NCBI GenBank assembly: GCA_951394405.1
Contig: OX596339.1
Span: forward strand, 1,550,001-1,614,000
Reading direction: 5' to 3'
Source of the DNA: Coprinellus micaceus
Taxonomy: Eukaryota > Basidiomycota > Agaricomycetes > Agaricales > Psathyrellaceae
DNA length: 64,000 nucleotides
The notes under the pieces are model-generated. The model was not told where the DNA came from and did not search any database. It saw only the letters and a program-made list of their open reading frames with translations. The translations under genes and the position numbers were made by a program. Positions within the stretch are counted from its first letter, which is position 1. Every line of letters starts with the position of its first letter. Below, piece by piece: positions 21,654 to 33,146 of the stretch.

Positions 21654-24600
21654 CCTTCTTGCTCTTGCGTATTATGATGAAGTGGGGGCTTCGGTAATGA
21701 AGTCGGGACCGGGGGGGATCGCGTTCTCCCGCGCTGGCTGTCGTGAGTGTTTAGTGCCTGAGTCACTGTCGCGTTGCACAGGCCGGAGATTGGAGGCGAA
21801 GTGAAGGCGATCTGCCGATTTGGAGCGAGTAGTCAAGGTGAAAGTGGTGGACGAGATGGATAGTGAGAGGATGCAGGGAAATGATGTGCGGTAGGCGCCG
21901 CCGTTGAGGTCTGATAGTGTGGCCTGAAGTCGGTCGAGAGGGGCAGCCGTGGCTGACCGTTTGAAATTGTTGCGTTCACTCCGGTTCGGTGTGGCGGTAG
22001 AGTTCCGTTCAGTTAATCGAATCGGGTCTGAAGTTGGACTGATGGCAATTTCAATGGGAAATGGCGACGACGATGGGGATAGAAACGAAGGAACCTTGAA
22101 GGAATTGCTCACAAGACAGGAATTTGGACGAGACAGGGGTGTACACAGAGAACCCGGCGTTTTCCCTTTGGCACCTGAGGGCAGCCAACTATGTCGAGGT
22201 ATGTAAATTGCCTCCGCACCTCCAAACCCCTATATTCCCCACAATTGCCTGCCCTTCCGTTCTTGTCAAGGTCCCGAGGAACGTTTCGCCAAATTTATTT
22301 CGCTTGCAGATGAGATGATATGACAGTCTGTCACCGGCTAGATACGGTGACGGGTGTGAAGGTGGAGGTCTCGTGCGCCAATGCCTTGAATGGTGAAAGT
22401 GTTCTGAGGTAAGTGCAAGAACAGAGGAGTGCACAATGGTATGTCAGTGGCGGTATTGGTGGGGAGGGGGTCCTTTATGCTCGGGGTGAGTGCGGTCTGG
22501 ACTTTGGAGTGCAATGCGGAACGTGGGCCGCGCCAGGAAGGCAAGAAGAACGAAGAGGAGAAGAGAATATTCTGTTCGGACTCCTTGGTATATGTACGCA
22601 TCATCTAAAGCTGAAACTACTGCAATCACACACTGATATCAAACTCGATAGGGTTGGACGTTTGCTGTTCGAAATGCAGAACCACGATCAGGATGGCTAG
22701 AGCAAGAGGTTCGTTACGGACCTTCCCCGACCCGGATCCTTCTCATTAACGCGCCCGCAGAAGCCCGCAGAGCGAAAATTACGCTACCTTGCGCAGAATG
22801 AATTGAAGGGACTCGGAAGCGTTTCAAACCTGAAAACGCCCATTCGCCGAACCCTTCACAGTTCAACCCTCCCGCGTGAGGAACCGTCTGGAACTCCGCA
22901 ACACCTGTAAGCATCCCAGCCGCTTTACCCCGATTGGCAGGACGTCCTACGAAAAGGTGGGTGTGTGCCTCGAGCAGTACGGAACCGAGCCTCGTGAGGA
23001 TCTGCCCTCAGTTCTAGCCCATACCTACCCCACATTTGCGTAGCTTCCTGCGGAAGATATCACGGAGGTGCGTACCAAATACCATTCCGAGTGCCCTCAG
23101 TTTGCACCCTTGTCCGCAGCTCGCTTGCCCTGCCTTGTATTCCCTCAGAGGAGAGGGATGATCTTGTCGACGGCGTTGACATCATTAAGATATGAGGTAA
23201 GATGACCCCTCATACACCTTGACATCGTTCTTGTGTCGCTGACGTTGGAAGTAAGCACTAGAACGCGAGGGAGACAGCGGAGGCGCCCACCCAGTGGATC
23301 CGCGAACCTCGATGACGAGATACTGCCCCTCCGAACAGCACGGCGCCCGCGCTGACATCACCCAAAACTGTAACGAAAAGGCGATGCTGAATGGTCGGGT
23401 GAGCGGGCATTGGACACCGGACCCCCATGTACGGCAAATGACGCTCGCCCTTGGCCAGCCCGGGCACCGATAGTGGGTTGGTCACTCTACGTCAGTCTGC
23501 GGGACCCAACCCAGGCGAGAGGTCTACACTGCCTCCCGTGAAGATCCGTGAAGCAGCTGCGGCAAAGGGCATTCAACATTAGAGGGCGCTGCGAAAAAGG
23601 AAATGGAGGAAATGTACCACCCCACTTCGGACTGTGGCCTCGAGACCCCTTTCGTACACCTGAGGTGCGTGCCCTGCTGGACATGACGTGATGGTTCGTG
23701 ATATTCGATCTTTTTTAATTTATGGGTGTCATGCACGATCTCAGAGTTCGACACTCGGCACGAACGACTTACACAAGAGGTACGTCAGAGCTTCAGGGAC
23801 TCCAGGTGACCAACCACTTCCCAGTGCGGAAGGAAAGGGCCCGACAGCAGGAATGTTCAATGAATTCAGTCCAAGGTAATGGGCGCTAATACGGTACATT
23901 CAATTCAAAGTCTGCATGGTAGGAGCTGCGGAGTGCCCCGTTTTGTCTGGCTGCTTGCAGCGCTAACGCTAAACGGTCTGGAGATACCAGCGAGCACAGT
24001 GGACAGAGTGTGCAACGGGCTTGGCCAGGATCAGCACGAGGCCGCGGGGACCCAGACCAAGTCGGCCTTGAAACCCCTGAAGTTCTTATCGCCAGCATGG
24101 CTCACCCCACCGTCAGTTTCCCAGCTTCTGGCGCCTATTATCACCCTAGATGTGTGTCACCGCGTGCGCTGGACGACCTCGAATCGAACGCACCCCGGCA
24201 AGAGGCAGATAGCAGAACAATGCTCAAACGTTTTGATGGGGGCGTCTTTGCCAATCGGAGAGGGCTCGCTGCATCTTGTGAACAGTTGAGTGGGTCCATG
24301 CGAGGCCTCCCCCCTGTGTGGTACAAAGATAGGTGTAGCGGGGAGGAGTGAGTAGCGGGAAGTTACCCTTTGGCTGGTACTAACTCGGGTCCCAGGGTAG
24401 TATACCCAGCGCCAGTTCAGTAAAGGTCGAGTGAAACGGTAAGCGTTCTATTCTTTGCACACGTGTGAGACGGCCCGCCAAATTTCTGGTCCTTTGACGG
24501 CCGGGAGAAGGATGAGGAACTACGCCTCCTAGACGGGGACAATGGCAGCGGCACACGACAAGCAGAACGCGGTTTCAAATTTCGGACTTGGCGGGAGAAC

Positions 24601-24986
24601 GTTTGAAAAAACTCCTAATCAATCCGCCATAAATCACCAGGAAATTTATTTGGAGAAAGGGATTGCAATTAAGGGTAAGAGCGTGCCTGAAATTCCATGT
24701 TCTTCGTGCAGTTCATCTCGGCGATCAAAGAAGGGGCACGGGCGCCTAAAATTGTTGGGCGCTAGTGCACGTCTCCCGACCGGCTTCGAACTGCACCCGA
24801 CGAACCTCTTCGATCGGTAAATATTAAATTATATTATGCAAGCGCAGTTGCCATAGTTTGCCATCGACATCATCGTCGGTCGGCGCTCGCCCCCAAAGTG
24901 ATTTAGAAGCACCCCTTTTCTCGGACTGTCCCACCACCGCTTCTCCTCGACAAAGAAGACTGGCTTCCCAAGGAAAGAGGCCCTCA
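21654..24986. other. Gene-poor region, 3.3 kb
   Basis: No open frame here shows family signature, plausible splicing or a convincing start. The frame running upstream of 21653 to 22112 on the minus strand begins only with GTG. Frames between 23879 and 24351 overlap on both strands. The region may hold decayed mobile-element or gene sequence, but I cannot identify it. Confidence 0.5.
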
Positions 24987-26119
24987 ATGGAACACAGTAG
25001 GTCCCTCACGGCTTTGACTACGACTGGAGTGAAAGGTTAGTTCCCCCACTTCCTTAGCTCGCCTTGGTAACTCTGGACTCAAAGACTAAAGTGTCCAAGA
25101 TTATTCTGGGCTGCATGTCTTACGGGTCTCCGGAATGGGAGCCCTGTGTTCCTGATGAGGGCTAGAGTCGATCAATCGTATCAAAGCAGCGTAAATCCAG
25201 GCCTTAGAATCGTTTCGACGTCTAACAATAAACCCGCTAGATATGAAGCAGGCATCAACGCTTTCGATACCGCCAACGCAAGCCCAGATTCATGCTTATA
25301 TCTCAGATCTCAGACCTTACCTGGCCTATGTAAATTCCAGACATACTCGGACGGAGCTTCTGAAAGGGTCTTGAGGAAGGCAATCAAGCAGTTGGAGTTA
25401 CCCAGGGATGAAATCGCTGTTTTGACTAAGGTATTTGACATCGCGAGCGGGAGATGTTCCCCTCATTGAAGGTAACGAATATCCCTCAGCTCTTGTTTTT
25501 CCACATTCTGATGGCGTAAATGCAGTTCTTCGGGATCGGCGCTATCCCATGGTCTCCCCTGGCGCGAGGCCTCCTCACGAGGCCTTCCTCCAAGTCGGCA
25601 GGCACTAAGCGCGGGGAGGTGGACCGGTAACCATACGTGTCCTCGCCTGATTGCAGTCGTAATGGTGACATGTTGTCGGGATGATGAAGGGATATGCAGG
25701 AGGCGAGGGTACTGAGAGAATTGTGGCCAAGTAAGCAGGGATTTTTGAAGAATACAGGGTGTGACAGCTCATTCTACACTGCGTTTTGTCTGCAGGGTCG
25801 CAGAGATCGCCAAGAAGGGGGGTGTGAGTATAGCACAGATTGCCCTTGCCTGGATTTTGTCGCGCCCAGGTGGGTCTCTCATGATCAGCTGCATTCGGTC
25901 GTGTCGCGGAGAGTGGTGACTATGGTATTACCAGGTGTATCTCCTCCGATAGTCGGGACGTCTTTAGAGAACCCCCAGGACTTACTTGGCGCGCAGCTTC
26001 CTCTCCTCTCCTTTCGCACCGGGGCTACCGCGGTGATGTCTTGGACGCAATTGGCCTCAGAACAGGAGGTCAGGGTCCAGTTGGAGGAACCAGGCTCAGG
26101 GAGTTATTGGCACGTCTAA
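24987..26119 (+). pseudogene. Aldo-keto reductase pseudogene (internal deletion and frameshifts)
   Basis: Recognisable exons align with the aldo-keto reductase at 39223-41115. They are: a short first exon from ATG 24987; VSKIILGCMSYGSPEW at about 25090; YEAGINAFDTAN ending at 25277; YSDGASERVL-KAIKQLELPRD up to about 25431; IPWSPLARGLLTRP near 25550; and IAKKGGVSIAQIALAWILSRPG near 25830, ending SYWHV and stop at 26119. Lesions: extra bases with a TAA near 25085, a frameshift with TAG at 25163-25165, and loss of about 0.8 kb of the middle. The exons between the LTK block and the PWSPLARG block are replaced by about 95 unrelated bases. The deleted part includes the catalytic-pocket and substrate-loop exons. 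A GC-AG intron at 25278-25340 matches the one in the other copy. Confidence 0.85.
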
Positions 26120-26493
26120 GTGAGGGTGTCGCGGAGTATGGCTGTGCCAACACATTGATACGGTGTGGTGCCAGGGGTAGTTCTCCGATGTATCTAGGAC
26201 CAGGAGGCCCCTACCAAACTTAAGATGAGCTGAGAGGGTCGGGAGGTGTCTCGTGAGAGCAAGAGTACCCCGGAGTTCAAGGATATTGGGGAGCCTAGCC
26301 TTCGGGTGAGCAAGGGAATTGAGATGGTGCCTTCCCGAAGATGTCTGCGTGTTGTCCAAGAGGTCGTCACCGCTTAGGAGCGGGAAAGAAGGGAAAGAAA
26401 GACGAAGAAGGCCGTGGTTGTCGTGGTCGCGGTCGGAGGCTTAAGCGCCGGAAAACAGCGAAACGAAGAGCTAAAATATGTCTTCCCTCGTAA
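26120..26493. other. Intergenic
   Basis: Between the aldo-keto reductase pseudogene and the tRNA gene. Nothing recognisable is seen. Confidence 0.4.
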
Positions 26494-26564
26494 GCATTGA
26501 TGGTGTAGCGGTAACATTGGGTCTTCCCATGGCCTAGCTCCGGGTTCGACTCCCGGTCAATGCA
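26494..26564 (+). tRNA. tRNA-Gly (anticodon CCC)
   Basis: A 71-base cloverleaf. The acceptor stem GCATTGA pairs with TCAATGC, followed by discriminator A. The D arm is GTGT/ACAT with loop AGCGGTA. The anticodon stem GGGTC/GGCCT includes two G-U pairs, and its loop TTCCCAT puts CCC at positions 34-36. The T arm is CCGGG-TTCGACT-CCCGG. The internal B box (GGTTCGACTCC) fits RNA polymerase III. A run of four T at 26568-26571 can serve as terminator. There is no intron. Confidence 0.92.
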
Positions 26565-27151
26565 TTGTTTTGCTTCTCAAACCTGCGGGGGGTGGGCGTA
26601 TTTTTGCGCAATGCGGCCCACGGGCTGAGCACCGCGCCATAGAGGCCAGGGGAAGGAGCAAGGCGCGTCTTCAATACGTGCACCTTCCCAGCTTCTCGGT
26701 GTAAGACCCTGCACTTGGAAGTTCGGAAGTCTTCTGGTCATCAAAAAGTTGTACCGAATGCGCAAAGGAGCTGTCGAGTCCTCGACACGAAGGCCTTCAC
26801 GACAGAGAAGGGAGTGGTAGTAGAGCAGAGTGGACAGCAGGTCACCCATTTCTTCCGTCAAGTTATGCGGGGAGGTTACATGCTTGTGCCAGAAAATGGT
26901 ATGATCGGGTCAGGCGGGCTATGGATTGGCCCGCCCAAGGCCCCAAACGCGTGTTCCATGGCCTAAACCTCCACTCTGCTTTCGCATCGAGGGAGTCGCC
27001 GTGAACGTTGCCAAGAAGTTACAGCGGTCGACGGGTATATTTAGCAGTAGTGAGAGTCCAATGTCGTATAGGATGCGGATGATAGATCTGGCGTGTAAAT
27101 AAGATATGATGGGTGGAGATATAGGGCGGTGACCGAGACACCCAGTGTCCC
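26565..27151. other. Intergenic, downstream of tRNA and SH3 gene
   Basis: About 590 bases holding the pol III terminator and the probable 3' untranslated region of the minus-strand SH3 gene. No gene is seen. Confidence 0.5.
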
Positions 27152-28049
27152 TCAGAAGATTGCGCGGACCAAGCCACCACCAATAGCAGCACCTAGAAAC
27201 GATCTATCAGCCGTCATAGCCACTTGAGCCGGGTAGAAGTACTAACCTGCGCCAAAGCCAACACCACCGGCTGCTGAGTGGGCCATCTAGGGGTCAGTGA
27301 GCAGAGGAAACGCACAGCAAAGTGGGAGGCACTACGCACCGTGTTACCAAGGGCACCATACTTGGCCTTCTTCTTTTCTGTGTCGGGGTGTTCTTGCAGT
27401 CCAGCGTCGTTGGTTCCTTGCCCGGCGGGAGGAGGGGTGTTCTGTACCCCGTGGTACGCGGCGCCGAAGGGCTTGTAAGGCCGGCGTGCGGGAGTAGGTG
27501 CGGTCCCTGGGAGAACAGAGGGTTGAGGCATTGGGGGTGCAGACTCGATCTTCTCAACATAGTTGGCGGGAACGAGGCCTTCCCTTCCGTTGAATCGTCC
27601 CGTCCACCAGTCTGGGTTGGTCTCATCGATGATCTCGACGATGTCTCCAGCAGAGAATGTAAGATCTTTCGGGTCCTAGATACCGAAGTCAATGAAGACG
27701 GTGAATTGAAAGTCGAACGGCTTCAAAGTACCTCGCCGTTCTCGTTATAGCCCCAAATCGCTTTCGCTCGGACTACTGGGGGTGCCGCATTGCCATGGTG
27801 CGGAGGTGGGGGAGGAACTGCTCTCTTCTCCTGGTTAGAACCCAGCATATTCGAGAACCTGGACGTGATTTGGGACATAGCGCCGGCAGGTTTTGCTGTT
27901 ACTGCGGACTGGCCGTTGGGATGCGGTTGTAGGCGAGCGACGATAGCGTCGGCGTCAACCTGGGTCATATAACCCAGAGAGGTCAGAACCTGGACATTTT
28001 GCTCAATTTGACCAAAGAGGTGAGCAGCGAGAGGGTCTTCGACGGCCAT
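27152..28049 (-). CDS. SH3-domain protein, Lsb1/Pin3-like
   Basis: A minus-strand gene of at least four exons, starting at ATG 28049 (AVEDPLAAHLFGQIEQNV) and ending at the TGA at 27152-27154. An N-terminal region of about 60 residues (TSLGYMTQVDADAIVARL) is followed by a proline stretch (AVPPPPPHH). Then comes one SH3 domain: AKAIWGYNENGEDPKDLTF, VEIIDETNPDWWTGRFNG, REGLVPANYVEKI. The C-terminus is proline-rich and ends in a Gly/Ala-rich segment (AAGGVGFGAGAAIGGG). Fungal proteins of this type (Lsb1, Pin3/Lsb2) bind the WASP homologue and influence actin patches. Assignment beyond 'SH3 adaptor' is inference. The frame continues upstream of the ATG only from a non-ATG codon. Confidence 0.85.
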
Positions 28050-28970
28050 GGTTTGGATGCAAGGAGTGTTAATGAGTCCGCTCTCTGAACAGCCTATTCG
28101 TGGGCTGGGGAAGAGCCGAGATGCCGGCAATTACACGATTTTGACTCGATGACTGAGTGGCTATTGTTCTATAGACCACTCGCATTTATATACGAGTCTC
28201 GGAGCCTCCAAGTAATAGCGTGCATCGTGGGTGGTCAATGCAGCGAGAACAGTAGAGTCAGTGGTGTGCGGAAGATAGGGGCTTCCGGCAGGCCGGGTGC
28301 ATTGCCGGGGGATCTGTATTTGGCTCTGCTAGGTCCTCACGACTTTGACAAGCAACCGATGGGCTTCGGTATCAAACTCGACCACGCCCAACATTTCCAG
28401 CTTGGCACGATCATTCCTTTCAGTCGCAAACCTCTCTCTTTCCTGATCAATAAGGCTCACTGGCAACAAAATGGCTCTACCATTTCTTCCTGCGCTTTCT
28501 GAGACACTCAAGATGTGCCTGACGCCCTTGAATTGGCCTAATTCACCAACAAAGGCGGTTTTGGGGACCAGGGCTTTGACCGGCTCGGGGACCATTGATA
28601 TATTTATTATTTTCGGAGGGACCAATTATAACGGCCCTTTTGTTGCCGGGCTGTTCTGATTGCCGCGTGCCCAACCTCGCGTCTTACCCCCTCGATTCTC
28701 TCTGGTCCTCTGGATTTCGCTATATAGCGGGCTCTCTCGGCCAGAGCAGGCCCTTCAGAGGTCTCACTACCCCTCTCGAAACGCCTTGCACTTAGCGAAA
28801 TACTCTCTCGGCAGGTCAGCGCCTTGCAACCACTATTTGCTGTAAATCCTGCCTGACGTCGACCTAACCGACTCTCATCGATAGCACGACTCCATCGTTG
28901 AACACCGTATCCGACCGCATCCGTTCTCCAAGTTTGTCAGGCCCCGTACCTTCCATCCCACTCAAGGCCG
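28050..28970. promoter_or_regulatory. Divergent upstream region of SH3 and F-box genes
   Basis: About 920 bases. A TATATAG element at 28721-28727 is 244 bases before the F-box ATG, too far for a simple assignment. A minus-strand ATG frame at 28329-28595 (89 residues, VPEPVKALVPKTAFVGEL...) looks moderately protein-like but has no recognised domain. I do not call it a gene. Confidence 0.35.
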
Positions 28971-30095
28971 ATGTACAAGACTCGCAGCATGACGCAGTCC
29001 GTCTGCGGCGCCGGTGGAGCCCCCAGCGAGATCGCTCCGCCTCGTGTATCGACCCCGGCACCCCGTCGCGCCATCGACAGGCTCCTAGACGGAATTTGGA
29101 GGGCCATCTTTCTATCTTGCCTCGACCATACCAGGGCCCACACACGGAATCGCGCTCCGGTCGTATTCCTGCGAGTCTGTCATCGCTGGCGGGACGTAGC
29201 ACGTGGTGTCCCCGAGCTATGGTCGACAATATACCCGAGCTTCGCCCACCCCAAGCTCATCTCCCTCTTCCTCGAACTGTCGGCCAATAGGCCTCTGAGG
29301 CTCTATTGCGGTCCAGTTCTCTCATACGACGACCCTGGACTCGGGAAGCGCACCAGAGACACCTTCGAGGCATTCCTACTCGAAGTCCATCGATGGAAGC
29401 ACGTCACCTTCGACCTCGGGGAGGCCCAAGCGAAGAGACTCGCTGCAAAGCTCACCGCAGGGTCGGCACCCATGCTGACCTTGCTCTCCCTAGATTTGGA
29501 CCAGGTTCCCCATCGCTTGCTATCGCCGCTAGGGAAGGCCATTACCCTCGCCTGCCCAAACCTCCAGTCTCTCACTCTGGCGAACCCCGATGGTGATGGA
29601 TACCCCCTGGAGGACTTCCCTCTTCACCGCGTCCCCCACGCATCTATCACGGGCCCACTCGTTGAGGAGGACGCTGTGCGCTCCATTTCGCTCTGCCGCC
29701 GGGCAGAGTCGATCTACATGAACGCCACTGGAACCAGGACGCTCTTCCAGCCGCCCGCATCCCCTATCCCGATGTCGGGCTTGAAGAGACTCCACCTCAT
29801 CACCCACGGTGACCCCGTACCGATACTCAAGTCGTTCAGCTTCCCCAACCTCAAGGAACTCAACGTCGAGGTCAATCGCCCAAACATCCAAAACCGCGAA
29901 TGTCTCCTCGACTACTTTGAAGCAGCCGAGTTCAAGCTCACTTGGTTATCCTTGCGCGACGCAGGGCAGCAGGATCCGGTTATGGGGGAGATCTATAGGG
30001 TCCCGGCGGTTAACTTCGCCGCGTCTCTCTCCAACGAGCCCGATCCCGCGAAGATGCCGCCGGTTGTGCCTTTTCGTTATGTCGTGGACTTTTGA
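28971..30095 (+). CDS. F-box protein, LRR-like
   Basis: A single-exon gene of 374 residues from ATG 28971. The F-box lies at about residues 33-85: IDRLLDGIWRAIFLSCL, then VVFLRVCHRWRDVARGVP-LWSTI, with the canonical VCHRWRDVA core. The rest is a string of irregular leucine-rich segments (MLTLLSLDLDQVP, CPNLQSLTLANPDG, GLKRLHLITHGD, FPNLKELNVEV) of the kind that form substrate-binding solenoids. It is expected to be an SCF ubiquitin-ligase substrate adaptor. Its substrate is unknown. It is less similar to the three F-box genes at 43-56 kb than these are to each other. Confidence 0.8.
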   Translation: MYKTRSMTQSVCGAGGAPSEIAPPRVSTPAPRRAIDRLLDGIWRAIFLSCLDHTRAHTRNRAPVVFLRVCHRWRDVARGVPELWSTIYPSFAHPKLISLFLELSANRPLRLYCGPVLSYDDPGLGKRTRDTFEAFLLEVHRWKHVTFDLGEAQAKRLAAKLTAGSAPMLTLLSLDLDQVPHRLLSPLGKAITLACPNLQSLTLANPDGDGYPLEDFPLHRVPHASITGPLVEEDAVRSISLCRRAESIYMNATGTRTLFQPPASPIPMSGLKRLHLITHGDPVPILKSFSFPNLKELNVEVNRPNIQNRECLLDYFEAAEFKLTWLSLRDAGQQDPVMGEIYRVPAVNFAASLSNEPDPAKMPPVVPFRYVVDF

Positions 30096-31226
30096 GTGGT
30101 CCATTTAGTATAGCTCGTTCGATTTGTTCTTTGTTCGTCCTCGTTCTGCATATGCTTCGCAAATCGTCTGTTTTCCTATGCATCCCATTTTCGCACCGTC
30201 TGTATAATGTATCCAGCCGCTATGTATCCCTGTCCTGGCGATATTTGTTCTCGTTGCGCACTTGCTATCCTGTCTCCGTTCTCGTCGTTCCTGTTCCTCT
30301 CTGGCTACCGCTTTCCCCGTATCTGCACCCCATTGCCACAGCCGCTGATCCCCTCTCGATACAGAAGTAGACAGAAGTCCGTCGAATCCACACATATCTG
30401 ATGGATGGCACGATCAGCGCTGTCAGAGGAGGCAACGAAAGCTCAGAAGCCTTGTGGCGGCCAATCTCCAGAGCATGTCGGTCGTGAGGCAGCGGGGGAT
30501 CGGCGGTTCCTCGAGGAAACTTGTGACACCCCGATGATGTCCAAGCAACACACTTTTCAAGAGGAAGCAATGGGATCGTGTTATCGATGACAAGACAGAG
30601 GACGTTATGCATGTATTGTATGGGGTATTGAACAATGCAGAGTACATGAGAGGCGGCGTTAGGTGAGGACAAAAACGTAGACAAGGGAGGTAGGTTTAGA
30701 GGGAGCAATGGTAGTGGCGTGAGAGGGTGAGGGGAAAGGCGGCGTGAAGGGTAGGGCGAACTGCTGGAGAACGGCCGATAATCGTGATGAGACATACAAG
30801 AAATCGAGTGTTCGAAATCAAAAGCCCACTGTCTGTTCTAATGGTGCATAATGTAGCTGGATGAATTTTGAGGGGATGATGACGATATAAATTGGTCGAG
30901 AGGGTGCGTCCGCTGCAGTAGTAGATCGAATGTTTTCCGGTGCGCGATAGCTGAACACACCCTAGGACCCGCGAACTTGCTAGAACGTAGAATGCATCGT
31001 GGCCGGGCAAAGAAGCCACCCGGAAAACGGCACGCCGATGACTGGAATGCGGGAATTTCCAATAGATAAAGCGATAAGTATATGGAAGATCCGGTCTTGC
31101 GAATGCACGACGGCTGGGAGTCAAGAGGTGCCCGTCGTTGGCTCGTTCGACCGACCGAGCATCCAGCAAGGCTTTTAAGGGCTCGTCAAAGAAGGGTTGG
31201 ATAATCAGGAGGCAGAGTTGACGCCG
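30096..31226. other. Intergenic, 1.1 kb between convergent genes
   Basis: Lies between the ends of the F-box gene and of MED19. Overlapping frames on the minus strand (30265-30795, 30696-31169) have no domain, no clear splicing and biased composition, and are not called. Confidence 0.45.
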
Positions 31227-33146
31227 CTACACGCCTTGTGGGGTTGGTTGCTGCTGTACGGCACCATTTGGTTGTCCGGGACCGTCCTAAACATGCGTTC
31301 AAAAAAGGTCACGCCATAAAAAAAGGGAGTCGACTCACCATCCGTTGTTTCTTAATTGGTCGCGGCCGCACTCCTGCAGTTCCAGCCTTGGCGTTCAGAA
31401 CGGGCTTGGGTGGTAAAGCGCCATTCCCTGCACCATTGGTGACACTAGGCCCGTTCCCATTCGCCATCTGCTGACCCCCACTTTCTTCCCGAGGTCGTTT
31501 CACTCCCCTTGCCATCATATCGCCCTGAGGTGTAGATGCTACGACGGGAGAGGGTTTCACCGAGCCTGGTCGAGGGGGCACAGCTGTGTTTATCGCTCCG
31601 GGTGCTGTTGAACCTGGACGCGGCACAACCGAACCAGGCCGAGGTATTGACGATTTCACCGCGTTCGATACGGTCTGTACAGGCGTCGCGGCTGGTGTGC
31701 CAACCCGCGACGCTGTAGAACCAGGTCGTGGAACAGTGGATCCGGGCCGCGGCGTCCCTCCGCCCACTGCTGCCGATCGTGGGGTCGAAGGGTTCCTGAG
31801 TGGTGTTCCAAAGCCTTGAGGTTTGAGCGATGCAGCCTGTGCCGTCGTAGGAGCTGGGGCTTGCAAGGGAACTCCTGCTTGCGACGGATCAACCCCTGGC
31901 ACTTGCTGAGGGTGAGCGTGTTGGTGCAGCTTCCCCAATCGTTTGAGCTCTTTCTGTTGTGTGGAAGGGGGAGATAGGAACAGATCCCTGGTTCAATAAG
32001 TGCAAAGAAGGCCCGAAAATGAGTACTGACCCGCTTCTTCCGAACTTGGGGCGACTCCAAAACCAACACGCTGGGATTCCACTGGAGATAAATTAGCTCT
32101 GAGCTCATGCACTGATTGAATGCGATGCTACTTACCGCCTTCAACCCTTCGGGAGTGCAATGGAAGGCGTCGTGCTGTGTGCTTGGGTCAAACGCACGTA
32201 TCCGCATCCGTTGCTTCGGAGGAGCAAGCATGATTGCCGTGAGGAAGTCGTCTTTCCTCAATGAATGCTTGCCTATGCCGGATCAGTATTGCGTCCATAT
32301 GGGTGAGGGAAACAAACGACCAAAAGGGCGGAATGGGAACCCATGTTGGGCAAGCGTAGGGGTGGTCTACAGCCCTTGGACCATCCAATCGCCAGACGTT
32401 GAAAGTCATGTATCCAGAGAGAAAGGTACAATAGGAACACACCTGGAAGTCCCTTTATCAAGTGCCTGTAATTGTTCTTCATTTTCTTCTCTCCTTTGAC
32501 CCCCACCCCATCATCGTCCTCCCCGTCCCCAATCCCCGGCACCACTTCCGAACCCACATTCGCACCCGCTTCACCCGAACCCATTTCAAAGTCTCTGCCC
32601 TTCCCCTTGTCCCCAAACGTTCCTGCGCCCGCCCCGAATCCCCCTGCTTCACCAGTGTTTACGATTGTCGGTCGAACATAGCGATCATATGCCAAATGCA
32701 AGTGAAAACGCGCAAGCAGATCTTGTGTACTTGCCAGGTGTTGCTTCGGAGGTGGTGAGGCTGTGATTCGAGAGGTCCGCGTCGAGTCCATGCGAGGAGG
32801 ATGAAAGGGAAGAATCGACCAATGTCAGCATATGAAAGTTGGTATGCATATAGGAGAATGAGCGTCAAAGCCACGCCACGCAACCGCGTTTCTTCTTCTC
32901 TCCCACACTCCTTTGAGAAAGTGAATGGACTTTCTACGTACCAGGGGGCGGTAGGAAGAGACTCAAGGGTGGTAGGGGCGGAGACTGATGTGGCGGCGAT
33001 GACGAAGACCCAGCAATTCCCGTCGAACTCGCGCCTCCGCCGAGGCCTCCGTGTGGTGGGGGTGGCGAGGGCATTTGAGGGGGTTTTGAGGGCCCAGCTA
33101 TGGCATTTGGGGACGACGTGTGGTAGTAGCGGTGGTCGCCGTTCAT
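31227..33146 (-). CDS. MED19: Mediator complex subunit 19 (Rox3)
   Basis: A minus-strand gene starting at ATG 33146 (MNGDHRYYHTSSPNAIAGPS) with exon 1 at 33146-32942. Intron 1 (GTACGT at 32941 to CAG at 32761, 181 bases) joins FLPPPG to SPPPKQHLASTQDLLARF-L-LAYDRYVRP. Med19/Rox3 signatures continue with NYRHLIKGLPGKHSLRKDDF, then LAPPKQRMRIRAFD, then AFHCTPEGLKA, then WNPSVLVLESPQVRKKR and ELKRLGKLHQH. A Pro/Gly-rich tail follows with repeats of PRPGST/PRPGSV, and a KRPREE basic patch. The last exon ends PTPQGV at the TAG at 31227-31229. The protein is a head-module subunit of Mediator that links activators to RNA polymerase II. A shorter start at ATG 32791 exists, but it lies inside the intron and lacks the conserved FLPPPG block. 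Confidence 0.9.

Noticed and set aside
23879..24351. Two overlapping plus-strand frames of about 110-136 residues
   Set aside because: No similarity to any family, with equally long frames on the opposite strand. Probably decayed non-coding sequence.
28329..28595. 89-residue minus-strand frame upstream of the SH3 gene
   Set aside because: Composition is protein-like, but there is no domain, no clear promoter and no paralogue. Not enough to call a gene.
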